Source of the DNA: an uncultured Bacillaceae bacterium
GTDB lineage: Bacteria > Bacillota > Bacilli > Bacillales > Caldibacillaceae
Reading direction: 5' to 3'
NCBI GenBank assembly: GCA_937951955.1
Contig: CALGAD010000133.1
Location: forward strand, 1 to 52,400
DNA length: 52,400 nucleotides
The notes under the pieces were generated by a model. The model made no database searches. It was not told where the DNA came from and saw nothing but the letters and a program-made list of their open reading frames with translations. Positions within the stretch are counted from its first letter, which is position 1; every line of letters starts with the position of its first letter. Below, one piece after another: positions 26,311-35,375 of the stretch. Position numbers and translations under genes: made by a program.

Positions 26311-26649
26311 AATGGGCAGTTTTTCGTAGACGGGATCACGGCGTGTTATGAAAAATGAAATAAAAGGAGCCCGCTTGATGATAAAACAGTTTCATAACGG
26401 TTCTTGAATCCAATGAATAAAAAGTAACAGCAACTCCACAAGATTCCAAAATTGGATGGCAGCCCTGGAAAGCGGAGAGTCTTTTAATTTCATCATCACC
26501 AGTTCCATCTACAAAGCAAACTCCTCATAATTGTTCAAAGCATGACGATTTCTCAATCATACCGCAATTATCGTAACTTCATCTTTTCAACCTCGTTATA
26601 TATATTTTTTAATATACCAAAATTCTTGGTATGATGATCTTTTGAAAAA

Positions 26650-27263
26650 GGTGACAGATCCATACATTGTTGACCACTATCGTTCGGCATTAGCCTTTCA
26701 GTTGAAGCCGATCTTGGTAGTTCTTCTATTTCACCCATAGCCTGTTTCTTGACACTCATCACAGGGATTTCCGTTGGAGGAATGACATTTTTGTCCCTTG
26801 CTATATTTGTGGTCATTTAATTTTGTTCCCCGTCCGATTATTACCTTCATCAAAAAATATCTATGTCCATTAGGGCTTTCTATTTTTGAGTTTACTTTTT
26901 GTAGCCAGTGGTTTATTGATCTACTTGAATGTGCAATCCCCCTCAAGTCTGTCCGATGAATTGACCCGTATCATCAGTCAGCGATTTCCAATGAAGTTTA
27001 GTCTTACAATAGTAACGAGTTATTGAATGAGCGTGAGTCTTGCTGGTTTGTTACATTTCATTTTTATTCGGTCTTTCGGTTCAAGCGGTATCGGTACGCT
27101 TGTTGCTGTATACTTTGTTGGAAAAATTGTTGAATTTTTACGGAAACACTTTCAAGTTCATATGGATGCATGGTTGAATGATGATCAACAAATGGGCAAG
27201 AAAAATTGTATGGCAAACAAATTTTCCGTGAAGAAAAACAGCGTCTTACACCATAGCAAATAA
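26650..27263 (+). pseudogene. Relic of a YczE/YyaS-like integral membrane protein
   Basis: Fragments in the plus strand read like one decayed membrane protein. The first (26683-26816) reads FGISLSVEADLGSSSISP and then LITGISVGGMTFLSLAIF before a TAA at 26817. After a frame change comes a region from about 26890 with LLIYLNV and DELTRIISQRFPMKFSL, ending at a TGA at 27024. The same frame continues with GIGTLVAVYFVGKIVEFL to 27263. The order and motifs (GISL-x-x-x-A-x-LG, the SDEL loop, the late GIGT helix) match YczE-type proteins. At least two stops and one frameshift make it a pseudogene. The limits are approximate. Bases 26311-26640 show nothing recognisable. Confidence 0.6.
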
Positions 27264-27610
27264 ACAGCAACTCCTTCCCTCCCTCAACAAAGAATTTTCT
27301 CATGAATCATCTTGATAATCGTTTAATGGAAAAAGCAGGAGAACTTAGAGCGATACTCCGTCCCCAAAATTGTCAAAAAAGGTTTGCAAAATGGTAAAGT
27401 TTCCTGAATTTCTGTTTACACTATCACTATAGAACATTGCTTTTAAAAACCATTGTGCTAGAATGAGAAATAGTTCACATCTAAGATTTACTTATTGAAT
27501 ATATGAATAACGGTGCTTGCTTTTATGATTTGTCACCTTAAATTTTAGGGGAAAAAACTTAAAACATTTACAATTATTTTATTCGCAGTATGGTGGTGAA
27601 TCATCCAAAA
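27264..27610. other. Intergenic region before the V-ATPase promoter
   Basis: AT-rich sequence without a credible gene or terminator hairpin. Additional promoters for the ATPase operon could lie here but none is convincing. Confidence 0.35.
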
Positions 27611-27640
27611 TTACATCTTTATTTTGAAATGTTGTAGAAT
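27611..27640 (+). promoter_or_regulatory. Probable promoter of the V-type ATPase operon
   Basis: TTACAT at 27611-27616 and TAGAAT at 27635-27640 are 18 bases apart, placing the transcription start about 28 bases before the first gene (ATG 27675). It is the only good pair near the operon, and no internal terminator is seen down to 37373. Confidence 0.5.
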
Positions 27641-27674
27641 AACGTGATTCCCATAGCGGAGGTGGTGTTTTGGA

Positions 27675-27992
27675 ATGACGCATTCAATGGAAAAAGTTAT
27701 TAATAAAATTATTGAAATTGATAAAAAGACCGTCCGTGCTGTTCAGGAAATGGACGTTGCTTTCCGCGAGAAGTTTAAAAAAGTAAATGAAGAAGTTGAA
27801 CGGATGGAAATCGATATACTCCAAAACGCAAAAGAAGAAGCAAAAAAACTAAGAACACGGGAACTTGAACTGGCGAAAGAAGAAGCGGAGAAGATTGTTA
27901 ACAGCGGGCAGGAGGAAGCGACAGCTCTTTACGAAAAATTTTTGCAAAATAAAGATAGTATGATTTCCGCCATTTTTAAGGAAATTATTTAA
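27675..27992 (+). CDS. V/A-type ATPase peripheral stalk subunit H/G
   Basis: The 105-aa protein is almost wholly one charged coiled coil, with alternating Glu/Lys and Ala-rich heptads (for example AKEEAKKLRTRELELAKEEAEK). This is the signature of the small peripheral-stalk subunit of V/A-ATPases, called G in eukaryotes, NtpF in Enterococcus and H in archaea. It pairs with subunit E to link the catalytic head to the stator I. It is the first gene of the operon, with GGAGGTGG 9 bases before the ATG and 13 bases to the next gene. Confidence 0.85.
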   Translation: MTHSMEKVINKIIEIDKKTVRAVQEMDVAFREKFKKVNEEVERMEIDILQNAKEEAKKLRTRELELAKEEAEKIVNSGQEEATALYEKFLQNKDSMISAIFKEII

Positions 27993-28005
27993 TAGGTGAT
28001 TTTTT

Positions 28006-29046
28006 ATGGCAAATAAGTCAATGTACAAGGTGCTGAACACAAAAATTGCAGCGATCCATGGCAAAATGCTTGCGAAAGAGGATTACCGAACACTCCTCAA
28101 TATGAAAAGTATTCGCGAAATCGTCACGTATTTGAAAAATCACACGGAGTATGCGCGTTTTCTTCCAGCGACAAAAATCGAGACAATCGATCGGACAGCA
28201 TTAGAGAAGTATCTGGATTCAAAACTTGTCCATTTAATCGACAGTTTCCGAAAATATACAGTCGGTCCGTATCGTGAATTTGTCCATTGCTTTTATATGA
28301 AGTATGAGATTGCAGAGCTTAAGCAAATCGCATCATATCTATACCAAAATGAGGAATTTCCTCAGCAGCTAAGGTTCGTTTTCTTAGAAAAAAACAAAAA
28401 GATCGATTTGGAAAAAATCAGCTCTGTTAAATCCGTGAAAGAACTTATTGAAAATTTAATAGGAACAATTTATTATTCTTTTTTAAAAAACTTGCTCAAG
28501 CTTGAGCAAATTACTTTGTTCCACTTTGAAATGACCCTGGATAAAGCTTTTTTCAATATGTTAGCGGAAAAGGCCGGCCAGTTAAGTAAAAGGGATCGAG
28601 ACTGTTTTTATAAAATCTACGGCAGTTATTTCGATATGTTAAATATTCAGATGATTTATCGCGGCAAAAAATATTATAACCGTTCACCGGAAGAATTGTT
28701 TAACTACTCTATTATGGAAGGCAATAACTTTAACTATAAAAAAATAAAAGAGTTTTGTTATTGTCGTGACCTTGCAGAATTAAAACAAATGGTCAATTTA
28801 ACACCGTACAATTTTATGTTAAAGGGTGACAAATTACAAGATATATATATGGAGCGAAGAATGCATCGCTATATGTATTATCGTTTGAAACGGCAAATTA
28901 AAGGTTATAAAGATGATATCTCGTCACTTTTAGCGATTCTCATGTTAGTTGATTTTGAGAAAAACGATTTGATCACGATTATCGAAAGTGTCGGTTACGG
29001 ATTGGCTGTGGAAAAAGCAAATCAATATTTGATTCAGGCGGTTTGA
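28006..29046 (+). CDS. ntpC: V/A-type ATPase subunit C (central-stalk socket, V0 d)
   Basis: The 346-aa protein matches the V0 subunit d/C family (vATP-synt_AC39), a funnel of helices that caps the K ring and receives the D/F shaft. It is helical, soluble and slightly longer than the Thermus protein (about 323 aa). Segments such as NTKIAAIHGKML near the N-terminus, KYYNRSPEELFNY and the C-terminal LLAILMLVDFEKNDLITIIE fit the threefold repeat of the family. It sits between H/G and the first stator gene; order and spacing indicate co-transcription. Confidence 0.88.
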   Translation: MANKSMYKVLNTKIAAIHGKMLAKEDYRTLLNMKSIREIVTYLKNHTEYARFLPATKIETIDRTALEKYLDSKLVHLIDSFRKYTVGPYREFVHCFYMKYEIAELKQIASYLYQNEEFPQQLRFVFLEKNKKIDLEKISSVKSVKELIENLIGTIYYSFLKNLLKLEQITLFHFEMTLDKAFFNMLAEKAGQLSKRDRDCFYKIYGSYFDMLNIQMIYRGKKYYNRSPEELFNYSIMEGNNFNYKKIKEFCYCRDLAELKQMVNLTPYNFMLKGDKLQDIYMERRMHRYMYYRLKRQIKGYKDDISSLLAILMLVDFEKNDLITIIESVGYGLAVEKANQYLIQAV

Positions 29047-29066
29047 AAAATTGGAGGTGAGCGCCC

Positions 29067-30128
29067 ATGTCCCTTCAGAAAATGGAAATGGTGAATATGG
29101 TGGGCAGAATTGACCAACTGGATCGAATTGCCAGGAAGATTGTGCTTGCTTCGTCGGTGCAAATGGTGAATGCCTTTGATGAAATCAAAAATAACCATTT
29201 TTCGATTTTAAAGGCCAGTAGAAATGTCGGTGCAGTCATTGACTACAGCAATATTCATCCGTATCAATCGACGAAAGATCTGGCAAAAGTGGAGGAACAG
29301 CTGTTATCCCTTGCAAATATGCTAGGTATCACCTACACAGTGAAACGGCAGTATGATGCGGGAGACTATTCCTTTACTGAAACTGCACAAACAGTTAATA
29401 AGTTGTATCGTACGCTTTCCGCACAAATGAAAAAGTACGAACAATTGCAAAAAGATCTTGCGAAAATTGAACATTTAAAGAAATATTTTGTGAATATAAA
29501 AGACATCGATATTCTTTTATCCGATGTTGTAAATATGCAATATATCAGGATGAGAATCGGTAAAATTGCTAAAAATAATATTGATCAGTTAAAAAAATAC
29601 TATTCACGAATCTCCGCCATCGTATTGAAAGTTAACGAGGATAAAGATTTTCAATATATCATGATTTTCTACCCTGAGTATGTTCATAACGAAGTCGAAC
29701 GGCTATTGAAATATACTCATTTTCATGAACTTGTTACTGACTTCAATTTCGAAGAAAAACCTGGCGAAATATGGAAAGCTATCCTTGCGCATCAGAAAAC
29801 CATGCAAAAAAAACTGGATCAATTAAAGGCTGCGATCGAACAGTTTACAAAGGAATATCGACATGATTTGAACAAGTTTTATTCGCGGTTATGCCTTGAA
29901 TATGAAGTTGAACAATTAAAATCCTACGTCGTATGTAGTAATTCATTCTTTTATTTAACCGGGTGGGTACCCGTTCAAAAGAAAGATACTCTTGAAAAGC
30001 TTTTAGCAGATTATCCAGAGGATTTGAGTATTGTCTTTAAGAAGAAAGAGAAAGAAAAGGGTCCTGTTCATTCATTGATGGAAAATTTTCGAAGCCGTAT
30101 TGTAAGACCGCTGTTACATCGGTTTTAA
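29067..30128 (+). CDS. Membrane-free paralogue of V/A-type ATPase stator subunit I
   Basis: The 353-aa protein aligns end to end with the first 340 or so residues of the next gene, about half the residues being identical by eye. Both begin with a QKM-x-M-x-NMVG segment and share VDYS/IDYS, KDLAKVEE, HKFYSRL/NKFYSRL and the FFYLTGWVPV motif near residue 300. It stops after RIVRPLLHRF, exactly where the full-length copy (RLIRPFEAIL) continues into the membrane domain. No hydrophobic segment is present. The frame is intact, with a strong TTGGAGGTGAG ribosome binding site before ATG 29067. It therefore encodes a soluble copy of the stator's cytosolic arm, which normally binds the E/G peripheral stalks and subunit C. 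A regulatory or assembly role, or a mixed stator, is inferred; slow pseudogenisation is the alternative. Confidence 0.85.
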   Translation: MSLQKMEMVNMVGRIDQLDRIARKIVLASSVQMVNAFDEIKNNHFSILKASRNVGAVIDYSNIHPYQSTKDLAKVEEQLLSLANMLGITYTVKRQYDAGDYSFTETAQTVNKLYRTLSAQMKKYEQLQKDLAKIEHLKKYFVNIKDIDILLSDVVNMQYIRMRIGKIAKNNIDQLKKYYSRISAIVLKVNEDKDFQYIMIFYPEYVHNEVERLLKYTHFHELVTDFNFEEKPGEIWKAILAHQKTMQKKLDQLKAAIEQFTKEYRHDLNKFYSRLCLEYEVEQLKSYVVCSNSFFYLTGWVPVQKKDTLEKLLADYPEDLSIVFKKKEKEKGPVHSLMENFRSRIVRPLLHRF

Positions 30129-30186
30129 GTATGTGCAGGGAACATTAAGATGATAAAGGCTTTTTTTATGTTGGAGGTGAGAGCCC

Positions 30187-32181
30187 GTGGCCATTCAAAA
30201 AATGACAATGATCAATATGGTCGGGAAAATGGATCAGGTCGATCATGTCGCCCGCCAACTCATTTTGTCATCCTCGGTCCATATGGTCAATGCCTATAAC
30301 GAAATCAACAACTTACAGTTTTCCATATTAGAGGCACAAAATGATGTGGGTGCGATTATTGATTATAGCCATATTCAACCATATACGTCACAGAAAGATC
30401 TCGCAAAAGTTGAAGAGAAATTGCAGGACTTGGCGAATATTTTAGGCATTAAAAGTAAAGTACAGCCACACTACTTTAAAGCAGACTATTGTTTTCAAAG
30501 TGATATCAAGAAAATTGACAAGCTGTATGAAGCGATTCAAGAAAAAGCTGAAATGTATCATCAATTTGAAAAACAATTAGCCGAACTTGATGAATTGAGG
30601 GAGTACCTCTCTTACATTCAAACGATGAATGTAAATTTGACCGATGTTTTAAACATGAAATATATCAACCTGAAGTTTGGTAAACTTTCGAAATACGATA
30701 TGGATAAGTTGAAGAAAAACTACGAAAACATATCCGCTATCGTGTTGAAAGTAAATGCCGATATCCATTTCGATACGATCATGGTTTTTGTACCGGTTGC
30801 CGTTGAAAAGGAAGTGGACCGGGTATTGAAGTCATTAAACTTCGAAGAATATGTTACTAACTTCATTTTTTCAGGAACACCAGCTGATTGGTTGGTGTCA
30901 GTGGAGCGGGAAAAAGAAAAGATTCAGACGGAATTGCGTGAAATACAAGAGACATTGAAAGATTTTAAACGTAATTATGAAAAAGATATTCATAAATTTT
31001 ACTCGCGATTAATGATGGAATATGAAGTGGAAGAGTTCAAATCGTTTATCGCATGCACCGATGAATTCTTTTATTTGACGGGCTGGGTTCCGGTAAGGCG
31101 TAAACAGAAATTATTACATGCACTCAAGCCGTATCAAGAGAAAATCAGTATTACTTTCAGGGAAGATAAAGAATATGAAGATATTATGGATCCACCCACT
31201 TATATAGAGAATAATCGTCTCATTAGACCGTTCGAGGCGATTTTAAAAACGTACGGGATTCCATCCTACCACGAAATTGATCCGACTCCGTTTGTCGGTT
31301 TGAGTTATCTCCTGCTATTCGGCATGATGTTTGGCGATATCGGACAGGGGTTTGTTTTTGTCCTGGCCGGTTTATTCTTGATGAAAAAGATGAGACGGCC
31401 GAATATGGGAGGCGTTTTAACGAGTTTAGGAATTAGTTCCATGATTTTTGGCTATTTCTATGGCAGTGTCTTTGGTATTGAAGGTGTGATCGAACCGTTT
31501 TTCATGAGACCGATCAACCCGATGGAAGACATTAATTTTATGCTGATCGCCGGGATCGTAATTGGTGTTATTTTATTGTCGATTAGTTACTTTTACAATA
31601 TTTTCAATTCCATCAAACAAAAAGATCTGGAAAATGGTTTATTCGGTTCGCACGGGGTTGCGGGATTGCTATTTTTCTGGCTTGTCCTCTACTTTGCACT
31701 CGTGAAGTTACTTGACCTTCCTTCCTTCGTTCCGGATGGGGTCATTGTAACAACACTGATCTTGTTGCTTGCCTGCACGTTATTTAGACAGCCCCTTGCT
31801 AACTTGATCACCGGTACGAGACCATTATATCGGGAATCGAAATCCGATTATTATGTGGAGGAAAGCTTCGGGATTATTGAATCGTTACTGTCCTTATTTA
31901 GTAATACCCTTTCCTTTATCCGGGTCGGGGCTTTTGCAATCACACACGTAGGTCTGTTTCTTGCCTTTTTAACGATTTCGAATATGATTAATAGTCCTGT
32001 TGCCAGTACGTTAATCATCATATTGGCAAATATTGTGATCATTGGTTTGGAAGGTTTGATCGTCTTTATTCAGGGATTGCGCCTGGAATATTATGAACTA
32101 TTTAGCAAATATTACGACGGCAGTGGTTATGAATACAAACCGTTCCAAATGAAAATATCGAAACATAGAGCAAGTTTATAA
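30187..32181 (+). CDS. ntpI: V/A-type ATPase stator subunit I, full length
   Basis: The 664-aa protein is the stator (V0 a-subunit homologue) that forms the two half-channels for ions beside the K ring. Residues 1 to about 345 form the cytosolic domain with coiled-coil hairpins and the FFYLTGWVPV globular end. The rest has seven or eight membrane helices, starting with the conserved PTPFVGLSYLLLFGMMFGDIGQG, and includes FSNTLSFIRVGAFAITHVG with the essential channel Arg (in SFIRVGAF) and EGLIVFIQGLRLEYYEL near the end. GTG 30187 lies after TTGGAGGTGAG, a near copy of the binding site of the preceding paralogue. The length is typical (about 650 aa). Confidence 0.95.
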   Translation: MAIQKMTMINMVGKMDQVDHVARQLILSSSVHMVNAYNEINNLQFSILEAQNDVGAIIDYSHIQPYTSQKDLAKVEEKLQDLANILGIKSKVQPHYFKADYCFQSDIKKIDKLYEAIQEKAEMYHQFEKQLAELDELREYLSYIQTMNVNLTDVLNMKYINLKFGKLSKYDMDKLKKNYENISAIVLKVNADIHFDTIMVFVPVAVEKEVDRVLKSLNFEEYVTNFIFSGTPADWLVSVEREKEKIQTELREIQETLKDFKRNYEKDIHKFYSRLMMEYEVEEFKSFIACTDEFFYLTGWVPVRRKQKLLHALKPYQEKISITFREDKEYEDIMDPPTYIENNRLIRPFEAILKTYGIPSYHEIDPTPFVGLSYLLLFGMMFGDIGQGFVFVLAGLFLMKKMRRPNMGGVLTSLGISSMIFGYFYGSVFGIEGVIEPFFMRPINPMEDINFMLIAGIVIGVILLSISYFYNIFNSIKQKDLENGLFGSHGVAGLLFFWLVLYFALVKLLDLPSFVPDGVIVTTLILLLACTLFRQPLANLITGTRPLYRESKSDYYVEESFGIIESLLSLFSNTLSFIRVGAFAITHVGLFLAFLTISNMINSPVASTLIIILANIVIIGLEGLIVFIQGLRLEYYELFSKYYDGSGYEYKPFQMKISKHRASL

Positions 32182-32220
32182 AACAGTTTACGATGAAAAA
32201 TAGGATGGAGTGGTGAAAAA

Positions 32221-32652
32221 ATGTATATACTTTTAGTACTCGCTGTTTTAGTAGTTGCAGTAACAATTGGTACAGGGATTGTGAAATATTATAAAAATGA
32301 AACGTACGATAAAGGGCAGATTAAAAAGGGACTGTTGTACAATCTTTGCACGTTTGTACCGATTATCGCTATTTTCCTCGCTGGTTTCATGCCGGAAATC
32401 GTTCAAGCTGCTGATGCAACAAGTGCGACTGGAAACATCAATGATGGTTTAGGTTACATTGCGGCATCATTAAGTACGGGTCTGGCATGTATTGCGACCG
32501 GAATTGCTGTAGGGTCTGTAGGTTCTTCCGCATTAGGAGCTGTTTCCGAAGATCCGAAGATTCTCGGTAGAACGTTAATCTTTGTTGGTTTGGCGGAAGG
32601 TATTGCGATCTACGGTTTAATTATTTCCATCATGATTCTCGGTCGAATTTAG
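32221..32652 (+). CDS. ntpK: V/A-type ATPase rotor ring subunit K (proteolipid)
   Basis: The 143-aa protein has four hydrophobic stretches (about 2-21, 42-63, 78-104 and 115-141). The last two form a standard c-type hairpin: LSTGLACIATGIAVGSVGSS with small-residue packing, the loop EDPKILGRT and LAEGIAIYGLIIS carrying the ion-binding Glu126. The first half does not show the GxGxG packing or a second carboxylate, so it is either a divergent first hairpin or a signal-like leader. The Gln/Thr sodium ligands of Enterococcus NtpK are not evident, so the coupling ion (H+ or Na+) is open. Confidence 0.88.
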   Translation: MYILLVLAVLVVAVTIGTGIVKYYKNETYDKGQIKKGLLYNLCTFVPIIAIFLAGFMPEIVQAADATSATGNINDGLGYIAASLSTGLACIATGIAVGSVGSSALGAVSEDPKILGRTLIFVGLAEGIAIYGLIISIMILGRI

Positions 32653-32663
32653 GACGTGGTGAA

Positions 32664-32972
32664 ATGAGGATCTTTTGTATTAGTGATCACTTAGATACAT
32701 TAACCGGAATGCGTTTGGCAGGTATTAAAGGAACACTCGTTCAATCCCGGGAAGAGGCACTTGAGACGTTAGCTGTCACAAGGAAAGATAAGGATATTGG
32801 CATTCTTTTAATTACGGAAAAGACAGCTGCATTGATTCGTGAAGAGTTAGAGGCGATACAGGAAGAGTCGCCTCTTCCTCTTATTATTGAAATTCCCGAT
32901 GCAACAGGTAGCCAGAAGGATGAAAATTATATTTTAAACTATGTGAAAGAATCAATAGGAATTAAATTATGA
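32664..32972 (+). CDS. ntpG: V/A-type ATPase central-stalk subunit F
   Basis: The 102-aa protein has the small Rossmann-like fold of subunit F (NtpG in Enterococcus), which clamps the D coiled coil in the rotating shaft. Characteristic are an N-terminal strand with ISDHLDTLTGMRLAGIKG, the central ILLITEKTA and the LPLIIEIPD strand. It begins 12 bases after K, with GGTG upstream, and its stop lies within the ribosome binding site of E. Confidence 0.88.
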   Translation: MRIFCISDHLDTLTGMRLAGIKGTLVQSREEALETLAVTRKDKDIGILLITEKTAALIREELEAIQEESPLPLIIEIPDATGSQKDENYILNYVKESIGIKL

Positions 32973-32982
32973 GGTGGTCTTG

Positions 32983-33588
32983 TTGATAACAATCGAAGAA
33001 AAATTAGAGTTATTTGAAGAAATTGTATTTGACAGGGTCAAAAAAGAAAACGAGGCCAAACGTAAAGAGTTTGAACAAAAATACGGAAAATTAGTCAGTG
33101 AGAAGAAAGCGGAATTTACTCGCCAGGCCGAGAAATTACTGAAAGATACGAAGAAAGAAATTGAACAAGAAAAAACAAGGCTTGCCTCCAAAGCAAAAAT
33201 CGAAAAGAAGCGAATCATTCGTCAGATGGAAAAGAAAATTTTTGATGAATGTATGGAAGAACTATTAGCGTACGGGAAAAGATTCCGGGAAACGCCAGAC
33301 TACGAAAAAACATGGCAACAGGATCTTGCTAAAGTTCTTTCTGTTCTAGAAGGCGATGAAATTGAAGTGTTTTGTAATGAAAAAGATATAAATGCAATGA
33401 AGGCATATTTTGACCAGGTTGTTGAACATAAACAGATTCAGTTCACAACGAATAATGCGATGATCGGTGGATTTATTATCGCTGATCGCGAACATGGTGT
33501 GCAATATGATTTGACTATCGAAGGAAAAATCATGTCGAGTCAAGAGAAAATCGGTACGATGCTGGTTCAAAGCTTAACGAAGAGGTGA
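32983..33588 (+). CDS. ntpE: V/A-type ATPase peripheral stalk subunit E
   Basis: The 201-aa protein has a long charged coiled coil (about residues 20-95) followed by a globular C-terminal domain with the family's late GGFIIADREHGVQYDLTIE pattern. It forms the E/G stalk that holds the A3B3 head against the stator. The TTG at 32983 is 5 bases after GAGGTGG and is preferred to the GTG at 32974, which lies inside that site. The stop codon overlaps the ribosome binding site of subunit A. Confidence 0.88.
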   Translation: MITIEEKLELFEEIVFDRVKKENEAKRKEFEQKYGKLVSEKKAEFTRQAEKLLKDTKKEIEQEKTRLASKAKIEKKRIIRQMEKKIFDECMEELLAYGKRFRETPDYEKTWQQDLAKVLSVLEGDEIEVFCNEKDINAMKAYFDQVVEHKQIQFTTNNAMIGGFIIADREHGVQYDLTIEGKIMSSQEKIGTMLVQSLTKR

Positions 33589-33593
33589 TACGT

Positions 33594-35375
33594 GTGGGCA
33601 AGAAAACCGGAATAATTCGCTATATTAACGGTCCGGTTGTCAAAGCAAGTCAAATGGATCGGTTTAAATTACGGGAAATGGTCACCGTAGGACCAAATAA
33701 GCTCATCGGGGAAGTCATTTCCATTGATGGCGATGAAGGTACAATTCAAGTGTATGAAGAGACATCCGGATTGAAAGTCGGGGATGAGATCGTACCGACA
33801 GGTAAACCCCTTTCTGTCAAGCTCGGTCCGGGTATCATTGGGAGCATTTTTGACGGGATTCAAAGACCGCTCGATCAAATTTATGCTGCATCCGGAGGCT
33901 TTATCGGTGAAGGAATCGGCTTAATTTCCATCGATTTGGAAAAAGAATGGGATGTAACGATCCAGGTTAAGGTAGGCGATACCGTTTCACCGGGTGATCG
34001 TTTCGGTTATGTTCAGGAAACGTCGTTAATTAAACACTATTTAATGATTCCGCCAAACGTACAGGGAAAAGTGATCGAGGTAAAACCTTCCGGAACGTAT
34101 GCGATGGAAGAGGTTTTGTTGAAGGTTCAGGATGATCAAAAAGTATATGATGTGAAAATGTATCAAGAATGGCCGGTGCGTTCACCTAGACCTGTTCGCG
34201 AAAGGAAAACAATCGACCGTCCGCTCATAACCGGTCAGCGAGTGATCGATACATTTTTCCCGATTGCCAAGGGCGGCACAGTGGCCATCCCTGGAGGATT
34301 CGGTACCGGGAAAACAATGACTCAGCACCAGCTGGCTAAATGGAGCGATGCGGATATTATCGTCTATATTGGCTGCGGTGAACGGGGAAATGAGATGACG
34401 GATGTGCTGGAAGAATTCCCGAAACTAAACGACCCGAAATCAGGCCTACCGCTAATGAATCGCACCATTTTAATTGCCAATACGTCAAATATGCCGGTTG
34501 CAGCACGGGAGGCTTCAATTTATACTGGAATCACGATTGCCGAGTATTATCGCGATATGGGTTATCATGTGGCGGTAATGGCGGATTCTACTTCGCGTTG
34601 GGCGGAGGCGCTGCGGGAGATTTCCGGACGATTAGAAGAGATGCCGGCTGAAGAAGGATATCCCGCTTACCTTTCATCGAGACTGGCGGAATTTTACGAG
34701 CGAGCTGGTTTTGTACAAACATTGAATGAACAGGACGGTTCTGTCACTATTATCGGTGCGGTATCACCTGCGGGTGGAGATTTTTCAGAACCGGTTACGC
34801 AAAATACCCGTCGCTTTGTCGGAGCCTTTTTAGGACTCGATCGCAAGCTGGCATATTCCCGACATTATCCGGCGATCAACTGGCTGACAAGTTACAGTGG
34901 CTATATCGATGATTTGGCCGCCTGGTATAAGGAAAATGTGGCGGAAGATATTCTGGAAATTCGAGCACGGATGTTGAAGCTATTAAATGAAGAAAGCAAA
35001 TTACAGGAAATTGTTAAACTCGTTGGTGAAGATGTTCTTCCAGACGACCAGCGGTTAACCTTGGAAATCGCCAATGTGATCAAAGTCGGCTATCTACAGC
35101 AAAATGCGTTCCATGATGAGGACACGTATGTTTCCCTGGCGAAACAATATAAAATGCTAAAAGTGATCGAGCTCTTGTACGAACGGGCAAAAGAAGCGGT
35201 TGCTCACGGAATCCCGATTTCAAAAGTAAAAGATGAGAATTTGTTCCATGAGGTCATCCAGATGAAATATACGATACCGAACGATTACTCCGATGAATTT
35301 ACAGTTTTAGAAGAGAAAATTAAAGATTACTATGAAAATCTACTTAATGCTTATCAATGGGAGAGGGTAAAATGA
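33594..35375 (+). CDS. ntpA: V/A-type ATPase catalytic subunit A
   Basis: The 593-aa protein is the nucleotide-hydrolysing subunit. Features in order are an N-terminal barrel, the A-specific insertion with the biotinyl-like PPNVQGKVIEVKPSG segment (about 115-190), the Walker A loop GGFGTGKT (234-241), the catalytic GERGNEMTDV and the Walker B-like VAVMADSTSRWAEALRE. The length is standard. GTG 33594 stands 6 bases after GAGGTG, which overlaps the stop of E. The frame ends in an ATGA overlap with subunit B. It could run in either direction (ATP synthesis or ion pumping), and the sequence does not decide this. Confidence 0.97.
   Translation: MGKKTGIIRYINGPVVKASQMDRFKLREMVTVGPNKLIGEVISIDGDEGTIQVYEETSGLKVGDEIVPTGKPLSVKLGPGIIGSIFDGIQRPLDQIYAASGGFIGEGIGLISIDLEKEWDVTIQVKVGDTVSPGDRFGYVQETSLIKHYLMIPPNVQGKVIEVKPSGTYAMEEVLLKVQDDQKVYDVKMYQEWPVRSPRPVRERKTIDRPLITGQRVIDTFFPIAKGGTVAIPGGFGTGKTMTQHQLAKWSDADIIVYIGCGERGNEMTDVLEEFPKLNDPKSGLPLMNRTILIANTSNMPVAAREASIYTGITIAEYYRDMGYHVAVMADSTSRWAEALREISGRLEEMPAEEGYPAYLSSRLAEFYERAGFVQTLNEQDGSVTIIGAVSPAGGDFSEPVTQNTRRFVGAFLGLDRKLAYSRHYPAINWLTSYSGYIDDLAAWYKENVAEDILEIRARMLKLLNEESKLQEIVKLVGEDVLPDDQRLTLEIANVIKVGYLQQNAFHDEDTYVSLAKQYKMLKVIELLYERAKEAVAHGIPISKVKDENLFHEVIQMKYTIPNDYSDEFTVLEEKIKDYYENLLNAYQWERVK

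Noticed and set aside
26568..26946. Two minus-strand frames of 71-82 codons
   Set aside because: They lie opposite the YczE-like relic, whose plus-strand fragments have clear membrane-protein motifs; no ribosome binding site supports the minus frames.
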